A stretch of DNA of 21,382 nucleotides from Cryomorphaceae bacterium (GTDB lineage: Bacteria > Bacteroidota > Bacteroidia > Flavobacteriales > BACL11). Both the position numbers and the translations under genes were made by a program. This document shows, one piece after another, positions 1 through 7,699 of the stretch (the stretch's first letter is position 1; every line of letters starts with the position of its first letter). The stretch is from positions 1 through 21,382 of the forward strand of contig CATIQX010000112.1 of assembly GCA_949531795.1 (NCBI GenBank). Direction: 5' to 3'. Under the pieces are notes generated by a model. That model saw nothing but the letters and a program-made list of their open reading frames with translations. It was not told the DNA's origin and did not search any database.

Positions 1-577
1 TATGAAGGTAGATTCTATTTTATTTACTCACCATCATAAAGACCATGTAGCAGGAATGGATGATATTAGAGCTTTTAATTATAAATCGAAAAGAGATATG
101 CCAATATATTGTAATCATACAACTAGTGATGCTTTAAAATTAGAGTTTCCTTACATCTTTTCAGGTTTTAATTACCCTGGAGTACCAAAAGTAGCAATTA
201 ATGTTATTAAAAACGAACCCTTTAACATAGAGGGGACTGTAATTCAACCTATTGAGGTTTTGCACTATAAGTTGCCAGTTTTTGGTTTTAGAATAAAGAA
301 TTTTGTTTATTTAACTGATGTAAGTGAGATATCAGAAAAAGAGAAAGAGAAAATGAAAGGTGCTGATTTGATTATTTTAGACGCCCTAAGAAAAAAAACT
401 CATTTGTCTCATTTTAATTTGGAACAAGCATTGTCTCTTTTAGAAGAATTAAAACCTAAGCAAGCTTTACTAACCCATATTTCTCACTACATGGGTTTAC
501 ATGATATCATAAATAAAGAATTACCTGATTATATAAATTTGGCTTATGATGGGCAAGTAGTATCTTTGAATGAATAA
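1..577 (+). CDS. PhnP-like metallo-beta-lactamase phosphodiesterase (5' end outside window)
   Basis: This is the C-terminal 191 residues of a metallo-beta-lactamase-fold hydrolase, resembling phosphoribosyl cyclic phosphate phosphodiesterases of the PhnP type. The metal-binding motif HxHxDH is at visible residues 10-15 (THHHKDH), followed by the family-typical GMDDIRAFN. Further likely metal ligands are D106 in YLTD and histidines in LTHISH (159 and 162). Full-length relatives are about 250 residues, so roughly 60 N-terminal residues should lie upstream of the window. The ATG at position 2 is therefore probably an internal methionine, not the start. Family members are cytosolic and cleave cyclic phosphate or phosphodiester bonds. 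The exact substrate cannot be told from this fragment. It ends 67 bp before the metalloprotease gene, with promoter elements in the gap. Confidence 0.85.
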   Translation, partial: MKVDSILFTHHHKDHVAGMDDIRAFNYKSKRDMPIYCNHTTSDALKLEFPYIFSGFNYPGVPKVAINVIKNEPFNIEGTVIQPIEVLHYKLPVFGFRIKNFVYLTDVSEISEKEKEKMKGADLIILDALRKKTHLSHFNLEQALSLLEELKPKQALLTHISHYMGLHDIINKELPDYINLAYDGQVVSLNE

Positions 578-597
578 GACTAAGAAAAGTATATTTG
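565..597 (+). promoter_or_regulatory. Bacteroidota-type promoter P1 for the metalloprotease gene
   Basis: TTTG (565-568) is followed after 21 nt by TATATTTG (590-597), matching the TTTG / TAnnTTTG consensus of Bacteroidota housekeeping promoters. The -33 element lies inside the end of the preceding gene. A transcript would begin near position 601-604, about 40 nt before the ATG at 645. Confidence 0.5.
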
Positions 598-598
598 C

Positions 599-625
599 TT
601 GAGATAAATTTAAAATGTATTTTTG
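599..625 (+). promoter_or_regulatory. Second, tandem promoter P2 for the metalloprotease gene
   Basis: TTG (599-601) and TATTTTTG (618-625) form a second match to the Bacteroidota consensus, with a slightly short 16-nt spacer. Its start site would lie about 12-16 nt before the ATG at 645. Either P1 or P2 alone would be enough for the gene. Confidence 0.4.
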
Positions 626-644
626 CGAAAACTAAATTTATATT

Positions 645-3428
645 ATGAAAAGAAAATTTTTATTTATCATTTTAACAATAAGCACTAGTTTCTTATACGC
701 TTCAAAACATAATCATACTGATAAAAATGAAATTCGTTACTTTAAAACTTCAGCTTTAGATGTAACTTTACAACAACAACTAAGAGAGGGGAGTGTTTGG
801 CAAGCATTCTTATCTGATAATCCTAATTGGTTTGTAATGTTTGATGAAAATAATCAACTTCCGCATAAGGCATTTGGAGAGCCAATACAATTAAATGGAA
901 GTTCTAACTCAGATGTGTTAAATTTTTTATCAACTACAAGTTTTATTCTTCCTACTGATTTAAGATCTGTTAGTAACACAAGAAACGATAAGTACATCAA
1001 TTTTGATTTCAATCAGTTTTATAATAATATTGAAGTTATAAATAGTAAAGTTTATGCTAAATTAAGTTTAGATAATAAATTGTTAGCTTTTGGACTTGAT
1101 ATTTATAATGACATTAATATTAATATTAGTCCAATAATTAATTCAAATACAGCAATTTACGCTGCAAAAGATCAAATTAACCAACCAATAACAGATATTT
1201 CAGTTCAAGAAAAATTAATGATACTTCCAATTCCATCTATAGGAAAGTATGAATACCACCTAGTATATGTTGTGAGATTTAAAACTAGAATAGAAGAGGG
1301 TCCAGCTCATTATACTTGCTATGTAGATGCTAATGATGCTACTTTATTGATGCGTAAAAATGAAGTTATGTATGAAGCTCCACCATCAGGAACTGCTATA
1401 GTTTCAGGCGACGTTTATACTACAAATCCATTTAATTCTGCAACGAATGAGAAATTCAAATATTTAAAAGCAATTGATCAAAATACTCTTTTAGATTATT
1501 TTACTGACAATAATGGAGAGGTAGTTTTACCAATTAGTATAGGTTCTCAAGTTAGGTATAAGCTTGAGGGAGAGTATGCTAATGTTGAGACTAATGGAGT
1601 TACGCCTGATATTTATGAGGCCCTTTCAGTAAGTAATACTATTTTATTTGATAATTCTAACTCTTCTATACAAGAGAGGACAGCTTATTGGGCTGTTAAT
1701 GAGGTGCATAATCATTTAAAAAATGTATTTCCTAATTTTACAGGTTTAGATTCCCCTATGCTTACAAACATTGATGAGGCAGGAAGTTGTAATGCTTTTT
1801 TTAATGGTAATTCTATTAATTTTTATGCAGAAGGGAATGGTTGTCAAGCTACAGCAAAAATACCTGATGTCGTATATCATGAGTATGGACATGCAATTAA
1901 TAGTGCTAGATATAATTCAGGATCTGGAATGTGGAATGGGGCGTTAAATGAGGGGTTTGCTGATGTATGGGCATTTACATTAACTAACTCTCCATTTATT
2001 GGTAAAGGCTGGGATTTAGTTGATCCAAATATTAATATTAGAGATTATCAAGATAGAAAAGTCTATCCACAAGATTTAGTTGGTGAGGTACATGCTGATG
2101 GAGAAATTATTGCTGGATGTTTTTGGGATACTTATCTTAATTTAAATAATATGAATCAGACATTAGATTTATTTAAGTATACCTTTGATAGTGGAGTAGA
2201 TGGTCCTGACGGAACTGAAGGAGCTATTTTTACTGATATTTTAGTTGAAGTTCTTTATGCAGATGATAATGATGCTAATTTAACTAATGGTACTCCTAAT
2301 GATATTGCTATTGTTAGTGCTTTTGCTCTCCACGGAATTACCCTCTTATCAAATGCTGTAATTTCACATAATCCAACAAGTAATAATATTGGAAATTCAG
2401 CAATTAGCATAAATGCAAGTGTTGGAATTACTTATCCATGGGCATTAGGGTCAACTAATTGTTTTTATAGATTAAATGACGCAACTAATTGGAATAATCT
2501 TGTAATGAGTGGTGCCTCATCATTTACAACAACTATTCCAGCTCAGCCAAATGGAACAGTTGTAGCTTATTATATTTCATTAACTGATAATTTTGGGAAT
2601 GAATCTGGAATAACACCTATGGCTGCTAATGTATCTCCTTTAAATAATGCTAATATCCCATATTTTATCATGGTTGGTTATGATCTTATTGAGGAGGAAG
2701 ATTTTGATTTTAGTATGGGTTTTTGGCAAACGGGTGATGTAAATGATAATGCAACAACTGGATTATGGGAAATTGGTTCTCCCGTTGGTTCGTACACAGA
2801 TAACGGAAGCCCTGTTCAAACTGATCAACAGCATACACCAAATGGTTCTGATTGTGCATTTACAGGTAATGCAACCTCTTCAACTGCTAGTATTGGGGAG
2901 AATGATATAGATGGCGGACATACTACATTATACTCTCCTACATATGATCTTACAAGTTATATAAATCCTGCATTTAGTTATTGGAGATGGTTTACTAATA
3001 ATACTGGTGCTGAACCTAATGCTGATTGGTGGCAAGTTTCTATTACTGGTGATGGGGTTAATTGGGAAAGTATCGAAAATAATCTTACTTCAGACATAAG
3101 CTGGAGAAGATTTGCTTTTAGAGTTAAAGATTATATTAGTTTAAATAGTACTCAGGCTCAATTAAAATTTGTTGCTTCTGATAGTACTAATGGATCATTA
3201 AGTGGTGGTAGTTTAGTTGAAGCTGCAATTGATGATTTAATGCTTTATGAAACTCAATCAGTTACATCATCATCATTTAATGATGTACTGTCAACAGAAC
3301 CTAAACTTATTAAAATTACAGATATTTTAGGTAAAGAGATTAATATTAAAACAATTGCTAAATACACAACTCTATTGTACATTTATAATGATGGAAGTGT
3401 AGAGAAAAGAATATATTTAAAAAAATAG
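645..3428 (+). CDS. Secreted M36/thermolysin-like zinc metalloprotease with T9SS sorting domain
   Basis: This 927-residue exported protease has a signal peptide at residues 1-20 (cleavage after about YAS). A propeptide of FTP/PepSY type probably covers about 90-240. The zinc site is HEYGH (H412, E413, H416), with the third ligand E436 in NEGFADVWAF; a downstream HADGEIIAG segment fits the fungalysin (M36) fold. After about residue 575 come beta-rich domains, including a jelly-roll-like segment (about 685-865) with the GLWEIGSP motif common in Bacteroidota exoproteins. The last 55 or so residues form a T9SS type A-like tail ending in LYIYNDGSVEKRIYLKK. Expected role: a zymogen exported across the outer membrane that degrades extracellular protein. 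The class is well supported; assignment to M36 rather than another gluzincin family is less sure. Confidence 0.87.
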   Translation: MKRKFLFIILTISTSFLYASKHNHTDKNEIRYFKTSALDVTLQQQLREGSVWQAFLSDNPNWFVMFDENNQLPHKAFGEPIQLNGSSNSDVLNFLSTTSFILPTDLRSVSNTRNDKYINFDFNQFYNNIEVINSKVYAKLSLDNKLLAFGLDIYNDININISPIINSNTAIYAAKDQINQPITDISVQEKLMILPIPSIGKYEYHLVYVVRFKTRIEEGPAHYTCYVDANDATLLMRKNEVMYEAPPSGTAIVSGDVYTTNPFNSATNEKFKYLKAIDQNTLLDYFTDNNGEVVLPISIGSQVRYKLEGEYANVETNGVTPDIYEALSVSNTILFDNSNSSIQERTAYWAVNEVHNHLKNVFPNFTGLDSPMLTNIDEAGSCNAFFNGNSINFYAEGNGCQATAKIPDVVYHEYGHAINSARYNSGSGMWNGALNEGFADVWAFTLTNSPFIGKGWDLVDPNINIRDYQDRKVYPQDLVGEVHADGEIIAGCFWDTYLNLNNMNQTLDLFKYTFDSGVDGPDGTEGAIFTDILVEVLYADDNDANLTNGTPNDIAIVSAFALHGITLLSNAVISHNPTSNNIGNSAISINASVGITYPWALGSTNCFYRLNDATNWNNLVMSGASSFTTTIPAQPNGTVVAYYISLTDNFGNESGITPMAANVSPLNNANIPYFIMVGYDLIEEEDFDFSMGFWQTGDVNDNATTGLWEIGSPVGSYTDNGSPVQTDQQHTPNGSDCAFTGNATSSTASIGENDIDGGHTTLYSPTYDLTSYINPAFSYWRWFTNNTGAEPNADWWQVSITGDGVNWESIENNLTSDISWRRFAFRVKDYISLNSTQAQLKFVASDSTNGSLSGGSLVEAAIDDLMLYETQSVTSSSFNDVLSTEPKLIKITDILGKEINIKTIAKYTTLLYIYNDGSVEKRIYLKK

Positions 3429-3446
3429 ACTTTAGTATTTTTAATT

Positions 3447-3475
3447 AAAAAGCGCTTAAACTAATGGCTTTTTCT
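3447..3475 (+). terminator. Probable rho-independent terminator after the metalloprotease gene
   Basis: AAAAAGC (3447-3453) pairs with GCTTTTT (3467-3473). An inner TTA/TAA stem closes a small loop across a 2x2 internal mismatch, and a T-rich tract follows. It lies between the protease stop codon and fabG, so it separates the two units. Confidence 0.5.
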
Positions 3476-3501
3476 ATTTTTGATTTTTAAAATTTGAATT
3501 T

Positions 3502-4248
3502 ATGAAATTATTAGAAGGTAAGACTGTGGTTATTACAGGTGCCGCAAGAGGAATAGGAAGGGGAATTGCTAAAGTATTTGCAAACCAAGGTGCTAATATT
3601 GCATTTACTTTTATAAATCAAGAAGATCAAGCTAAGGCTTTGGAAGATGAGCTTTCAGCTAATGGTTGTAAAGTAAAAAGATATATGTCAGATGCATCTG
3701 ATTTTGATGCTGCACAGGAATTAGTAGCTAATGTATTAGAAGATTTTGGAAGTATAGATGTATTAGTTAACAATGCAGGTATTACAAAAGATGGTTTATT
3801 AATGCGTATGACAGAAAACGATTTTGATAAAGTAATGGATGTTAATATGAAATCAGTATTCAATATGACAAAAGCAGTTTTACGCCCGATGCTAAAGCAA
3901 AGAAAAGGTTCTATTATTAATATGAGTTCAGTTGTTGGTGTAAAAGGTAATGCGGGGCAAGCAAATTATTCGGCATCTAAAGCTGCTATTAATGGTTTTA
4001 CAAAATCTACAGCCTTAGAGTTAGGGTCTCGTAACATAAGGTGTAATTCTATTGCACCAGGATTCATTGAAACTGAAATGACAAAAGCATTAGATGAAGA
4101 TCAAATTCAAGAGTGGAGAAATGCTATTCCATTAAAAAGAGGAGGGACTACTGATGATATTGCAAATGCTACTTTGTTTTTAGCTTCTGACATGTCAAGC
4201 TATATAACTGGGCAAGTTCTTCATGTTTGTGGAGGTATGCTTACATAG
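3502..4248 (+). CDS. fabG: 3-oxoacyl-[acyl-carrier-protein] reductase
   Basis: This is a 248-residue classical short-chain dehydrogenase. It catalyses NADPH-dependent reduction of 3-oxoacyl-ACP in the elongation cycle of fatty acid synthesis in the cytoplasm. The cofactor motif TGAARGIG spans residues 12-19 and NNAG is at 90-93. The catalytic tetrad is N115, S143, Y156 and K160, within the FabG-typical segments MSSVVG and GQANYSASK. The ending GGMLT and the length fit FabG rather than other SDR enzymes. The start has no Shine-Dalgarno sequence. An imperfect -7-like element (AAAATTTG, 3489-3496) ends 5 nt before the ATG. The next gene begins 4 nt after the stop, so co-transcription with the VWA protein is likely. 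Confidence 0.93.
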   Translation: MKLLEGKTVVITGAARGIGRGIAKVFANQGANIAFTFINQEDQAKALEDELSANGCKVKRYMSDASDFDAAQELVANVLEDFGSIDVLVNNAGITKDGLLMRMTENDFDKVMDVNMKSVFNMTKAVLRPMLKQRKGSIINMSSVVGVKGNAGQANYSASKAAINGFTKSTALELGSRNIRCNSIAPGFIETEMTKALDEDQIQEWRNAIPLKRGGTTDDIANATLFLASDMSSYITGQVLHVCGGMLT

Positions 4249-4252
4249 ATAA

Positions 4253-6271
4253 ATGTCGATAATTTCTGATTTACCAACAATTTATAGCTTAGCTTGCTTT
4301 TTTTTAGGTATTAGCTATGCTTATTTTTTATATAGAAAAGAAAATCTTCTTAAAGCAAAAATAATTAAGCAGCTACTGTTTGTAATCAGAACATTATTTA
4401 TCACTTTTTTGGCTGTTTTGCTGCTTAATCCAGTTGTAAAATCAATACACAAAAGCAAGCATAATCCAATTATAATTTTAGCTCAAGATGTCTCTGAATC
4501 TATTCCAAACTCTTTTTCGTTAGAAATATTAACTAAAATTAGAAAAGAGCTTACTGGTTTTGAAGTACATGAATTTTCATTTTCGGACAAGGTGAATAAA
4601 GGTTTTTCTAATAACAATAGTGGTTTGTCAACTAATTATAGTGACCTTTTTGATGATATGAAGAGTCGCTTTGCCAATCGGAACATTGCTGGTTTGGTTT
4701 TGGCTAGCGATGGATTATATAATTCTGGAGGTAATCCGCTATATGATAATAGAATAAATTTCCCTATATATCCTATTGCACAAGGTGATACTTTAATTGT
4801 AAGGGATCTTAGTATTGCAAAAGTATTGCAAAATGAAATTGCTTTTTTAGGAAATACTTTTCCTTTAGAAATTACTGTATCAGCTCAGCAATTTAAAGGT
4901 GAAAGTATTCAAGTTGAAATTTGGTATAAAGGTAATAAAATTCACTCTGAAGATAGAATTATTTATAGTAATGATGAATATCAGAAAGTTAAAATTAATC
5001 TCCTTGCTGAAAATGTAGGTTTGCAGAAGTATAAGGTTTTAGTTTCTCAGTTATCAAAGGAAAAAAACAGTATAAATAATAGATATACATCTTATGTTGA
5101 TGTGATAGACTCTCGTTATAAAATTTTGTTGTTATCAGAGAAAAATCATCCAGATTTAGCTGCTTACAAAAATGCAGTAGAAAAAAATAAGAATTATGCG
5201 TTAGAACAAGTTAACGTTATTGATTTTAATGGAAATTTTGAAGCTTATCAATTAGTTGTTATTTTCGGAATTAATGAAAATAATCCTTTGATATTGCAGC
5301 TTACAAAGGCTGATATTCCTCTACTTGTTTTTGATTTTCAGCAAAACTCAAATTTAAAGCTTACATCATCTTTTAGTTTTAAAAGTAGAGGTGGTTTGCA
5401 GGAAGTTAAAGCTGTAAAAAGTGAATTTTTTTCAAAGTTTACATTATCGCCTGAATTGCTAAGCTTAATTTCGGATGCTCCTCCATTACTAACTCCATTT
5501 GGTAAATATACTTTACAAATAGGATCAGAAGTAGTTATTGCTCAGCAAGTAGGTATGCAAGTAACTTCAAAGCCCATTATTCTTGTTAATGAATCAAATG
5601 GTAGAAAATCGGCTTTTATTACGGCTGAAGGTTTTTGGAAATGGAAACTATTTAATTACGCATCTGAAAATAATAATATAGCATTTGACGAGTTGTTTTC
5701 AAAACTGACTCAGTACTTAGTTTTACAAGTAGATAAAAGCAAACTAAGAATAGACTACAAGAAACAGTTTACAGAAAACTCAAATATTTATTTTGAAGCT
5801 TCATTGTTTAATGATAGTTATGAATTAATAAATGATGAAGAAATTTCACTTGTTATTCAAAATGAAATGGGCGATGAATTTGATTATGAATTTTCCAGGG
5901 CACTTAAAATATATAATTTAAATGTGGGTGTAATGGATGTAGGGAAATACACTTTTTTAGCTAAAGTAAAAGGCAGTGAACTAATTAGTAACGGTAGTTT
6001 TGATGTTAAAGCAATTCAGTTAGAACAATTATATACTGTTGCTAACCACAAGATTCTGTTTCAATTAGCTAATATTAGTGGTGGTAAATTATTTTATCCA
6101 AATCAGTCAGATAAAATTATTACAGCTATTAAAAAAAGTAAGAATAATTTAATTAGTATTTCTACTAAAGAAAAGTTAAAGGATATGATAAATATCCCTA
6201 TGATTTTGTTAATTTTGCTTACCATTATTTCTTTAGAATGGTTTCTGAGAAAATATAATGGACTGATATAA
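4253..6271 (+). CDS. Membrane-anchored von Willebrand factor A domain protein
   Basis: This 672-residue protein has two N-terminal membrane segments (about 10-27 and 39-62), a large presumably periplasmic region, and a C-terminal membrane segment (about 647-665) followed by a short basic tail. Right after the second segment is a VWA-like domain. The metal-ion-dependent adhesion site DxSxS is present as D79, S81, S83 (DVSES), with a later LASDG strand at 150-154. The middle (about 190-640) looks beta-rich, but I cannot assign it to a named family. Similar membrane VWA proteins are widespread in Bacteroidota and mostly uncharacterised; some resemble the Bat aerotolerance proteins in layout. The gene follows fabG by 4 nt, suggesting a shared transcript. 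No enzyme active site is visible, so a binding or scaffold role is inferred. Confidence 0.75.
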   Translation: MSIISDLPTIYSLACFFLGISYAYFLYRKENLLKAKIIKQLLFVIRTLFITFLAVLLLNPVVKSIHKSKHNPIIILAQDVSESIPNSFSLEILTKIRKELTGFEVHEFSFSDKVNKGFSNNNSGLSTNYSDLFDDMKSRFANRNIAGLVLASDGLYNSGGNPLYDNRINFPIYPIAQGDTLIVRDLSIAKVLQNEIAFLGNTFPLEITVSAQQFKGESIQVEIWYKGNKIHSEDRIIYSNDEYQKVKINLLAENVGLQKYKVLVSQLSKEKNSINNRYTSYVDVIDSRYKILLLSEKNHPDLAAYKNAVEKNKNYALEQVNVIDFNGNFEAYQLVVIFGINENNPLILQLTKADIPLLVFDFQQNSNLKLTSSFSFKSRGGLQEVKAVKSEFFSKFTLSPELLSLISDAPPLLTPFGKYTLQIGSEVVIAQQVGMQVTSKPIILVNESNGRKSAFITAEGFWKWKLFNYASENNNIAFDELFSKLTQYLVLQVDKSKLRIDYKKQFTENSNIYFEASLFNDSYELINDEEISLVIQNEMGDEFDYEFSRALKIYNLNVGVMDVGKYTFLAKVKGSELISNGSFDVKAIQLEQLYTVANHKILFQLANISGGKLFYPNQSDKIITAIKKSKNNLISISTKEKLKDMINIPMILLILLTIISLEWFLRKYNGLI

Positions 6272-6341
6272 GTTTACTGCTAGCTTGCTAATCATGTAAA
6301 TTCTAAACAACAACAAATTAAATAACTAAAATAAATAAATT

Positions 6342-7160
6342 ATGGAAAATCAAGGACTGCCAAAAGCAATGATAATGGGAATTGTAGGGCTAATATTTGT
6401 GGTCATGTTTGGCTCAAGTATGTTTGTAACTATCGATTCAGGAGAAAAAGGTGTTTTGTTTAAGAAGTTTGGAGGAGGATTGGAAAAGGAAATTGTATAT
6501 GGACAAGGTTTTCATATGATAGCACCATGGAATGATATGTTTGTGTATGATGTTAAACTAAAAGACACTTTTGAGAAGATGGAAGTTTTGTCTAAAAATG
6601 GTCTTTCTATTAAGATTGATCTTTCATTTAGATACCAACCAGTTGCTGATAGTATAGGTTACTTACATGATGGAATTGGTAAGAATTTCTTAGAAAGTAT
6701 TATTAAACCAGAGATTAGATCTGTAACTAGAGAAGTGATTGGGAACTATCTTCCAGAAGAGCTTTATTCAACAAAAAGAGAAGCTATTGAGGATGAAATC
6801 TATGCATTAACAAAAATTAATATTGAAGCTAAATATCTTAGATTAGATGCTATATTAATTAGAGACGTTACACTTCCGACAACTTTAAGAACTGCTATTG
6901 AGCAGAAACTAAAACAAGAGCAAGAATCTTTAGAGTACGAATTCAAGATTGATAAAGCAAGGAAGGAAGCTGAAAGAAAGGAGATTGAGGCTAACGGTAT
7001 TGCTAAATTCCAAAAAATTGTTAATAGAACAATTACTCCTCAATTATTGAAATGGAAAGGGGTAGAAGCAACTCAGGAGATTGCAAAATCACAAAATGCT
7101 AAAGTTATTGTAATAGGTAACGGTGATGGTGATTTACCAATAATATTAGGTGGAGAATAA
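6342..7160 (+). CDS. Prohibitin-family SPFH/Band 7 membrane protein
   Basis: This 272-residue protein has one N-terminal membrane anchor (about 9-27) followed directly by a Band 7/SPFH domain (about 28-190). The start of that domain, VTIDSGEKGVLFKKFGG, is typical of prohibitins. A charged helical segment (about 188-225, rich in E, K and R) is likely a coiled coil for ring assembly, and the tail carries a hydrophobic VIVIGNGDGDLPIILGG stretch common to bacterial prohibitin-like proteins. Relatives form large ring or cage assemblies at the inner membrane that organise lipids or restrain membrane proteases such as FtsH. Which partner it has here is unknown. The 70-bp upstream gap lacks a clear TAnnTTTG element, so it may be read from its own unrecognised promoter or from fabG. 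Confidence 0.88.
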   Translation: MENQGLPKAMIMGIVGLIFVVMFGSSMFVTIDSGEKGVLFKKFGGGLEKEIVYGQGFHMIAPWNDMFVYDVKLKDTFEKMEVLSKNGLSIKIDLSFRYQPVADSIGYLHDGIGKNFLESIIKPEIRSVTREVIGNYLPEELYSTKREAIEDEIYALTKINIEAKYLRLDAILIRDVTLPTTLRTAIEQKLKQEQESLEYEFKIDKARKEAERKEIEANGIAKFQKIVNRTITPQLLKWKGVEATQEIAKSQNAKVIVIGNGDGDLPIILGGE

Positions 7161-7210
7161 AATCCTTTATTATTGCGTTAGTGAAAAAGTAATTAATTAA
7201 AATAAAAAAA

Positions 7211-7651
7211 ATGAAAAAGATTATATTGATGCTTTTGGTAGCTATGGTTCCATTTTTAACTATGGCTCAGAAAAGAAGCAAGAAAGCTAAAAAAGTGAAA
7301 ACTGAAAAAATGGTAGAATTAAATTCATCTTTTGTTTTTATGGTTATTACAGGATATGAAACTACTTTCAAAGAAGAAGTTAGAAATGGTGTGAGTAAAA
7401 CAATACCTACAAGATCTAGATCTGTTGAAAAAGATATGATGAAATCTAATTCTAAATTTGAGTTTAATTTTGATTTTGGTAGGGTTAAGGTCGATGAGAT
7501 TTCAAAATTAAGTGAGAATGCTAGTAATTATAGAACATTAGCTACTGCATTAAATGCTGCAGCGTATGAAGGTTGGGATTTTCTAAGCTCAAATGTAATT
7601 TTATCTGGAAAAGATAAGATTCATTATTTCTACATGAGAAAAAAACGATAG
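7211..7651 (+). CDS. Small secreted basic protein, DUF4177-like C-terminus
   Basis: This is a 146-residue protein of unknown function. A clear signal peptide covers residues 1-19 (MKKIILMLLVAMVPFLTMA, cleavage before Q20), followed by a very lysine/arginine-rich stretch (21-33). The C-terminal part has the pattern LATALNAAAYEGWDFLSS, ending in IHYFYMRKK. This recalls the short DUF4177-type fold, in which 'N..G.EGW.l' precedes a strand pair ending in a basic tail; that resemblance is by eye only. No lipobox is present, so the protein is probably periplasmic. It begins 50 nt after the prohibitin stop and ends at a strong terminator, so it may close the fabG-prohibitin unit. Confidence 0.7.
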   Translation: MKKIILMLLVAMVPFLTMAQKRSKKAKKVKTEKMVELNSSFVFMVITGYETTFKEEVRNGVSKTIPTRSRSVEKDMMKSNSKFEFNFDFGRVKVDEISKLSENASNYRTLATALNAAAYEGWDFLSSNVILSGKDKIHYFYMRKKR

Positions 7652-7664
7652 TCCTTTAAATATT

Positions 7665-7699
7665 AAAAAAAGCTCTACTGAAAGGTAGGGCTTTTTTTT
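7665..7699. terminator. Strong bidirectional rho-independent terminator
   Basis: A hairpin of about 14 bp is formed by A7-GCTCTAC (7665-7678) and GTAGGGC-T7 (7685-7698), with one G-U pair and a 6-nt loop. The A tract on one side and the T tract on the other let it work in both directions. It serves the convergent plus-strand gene ending at 7651 and hutI, whose stop codon (7698-7700) sits in the T tract. Confidence 0.85.

Noticed and set aside
3627..3863. Minus-strand open frame inside fabG
   Set aside because: It is a shadow of the highly conserved fabG frame, with no signal peptide, domain or promoter.
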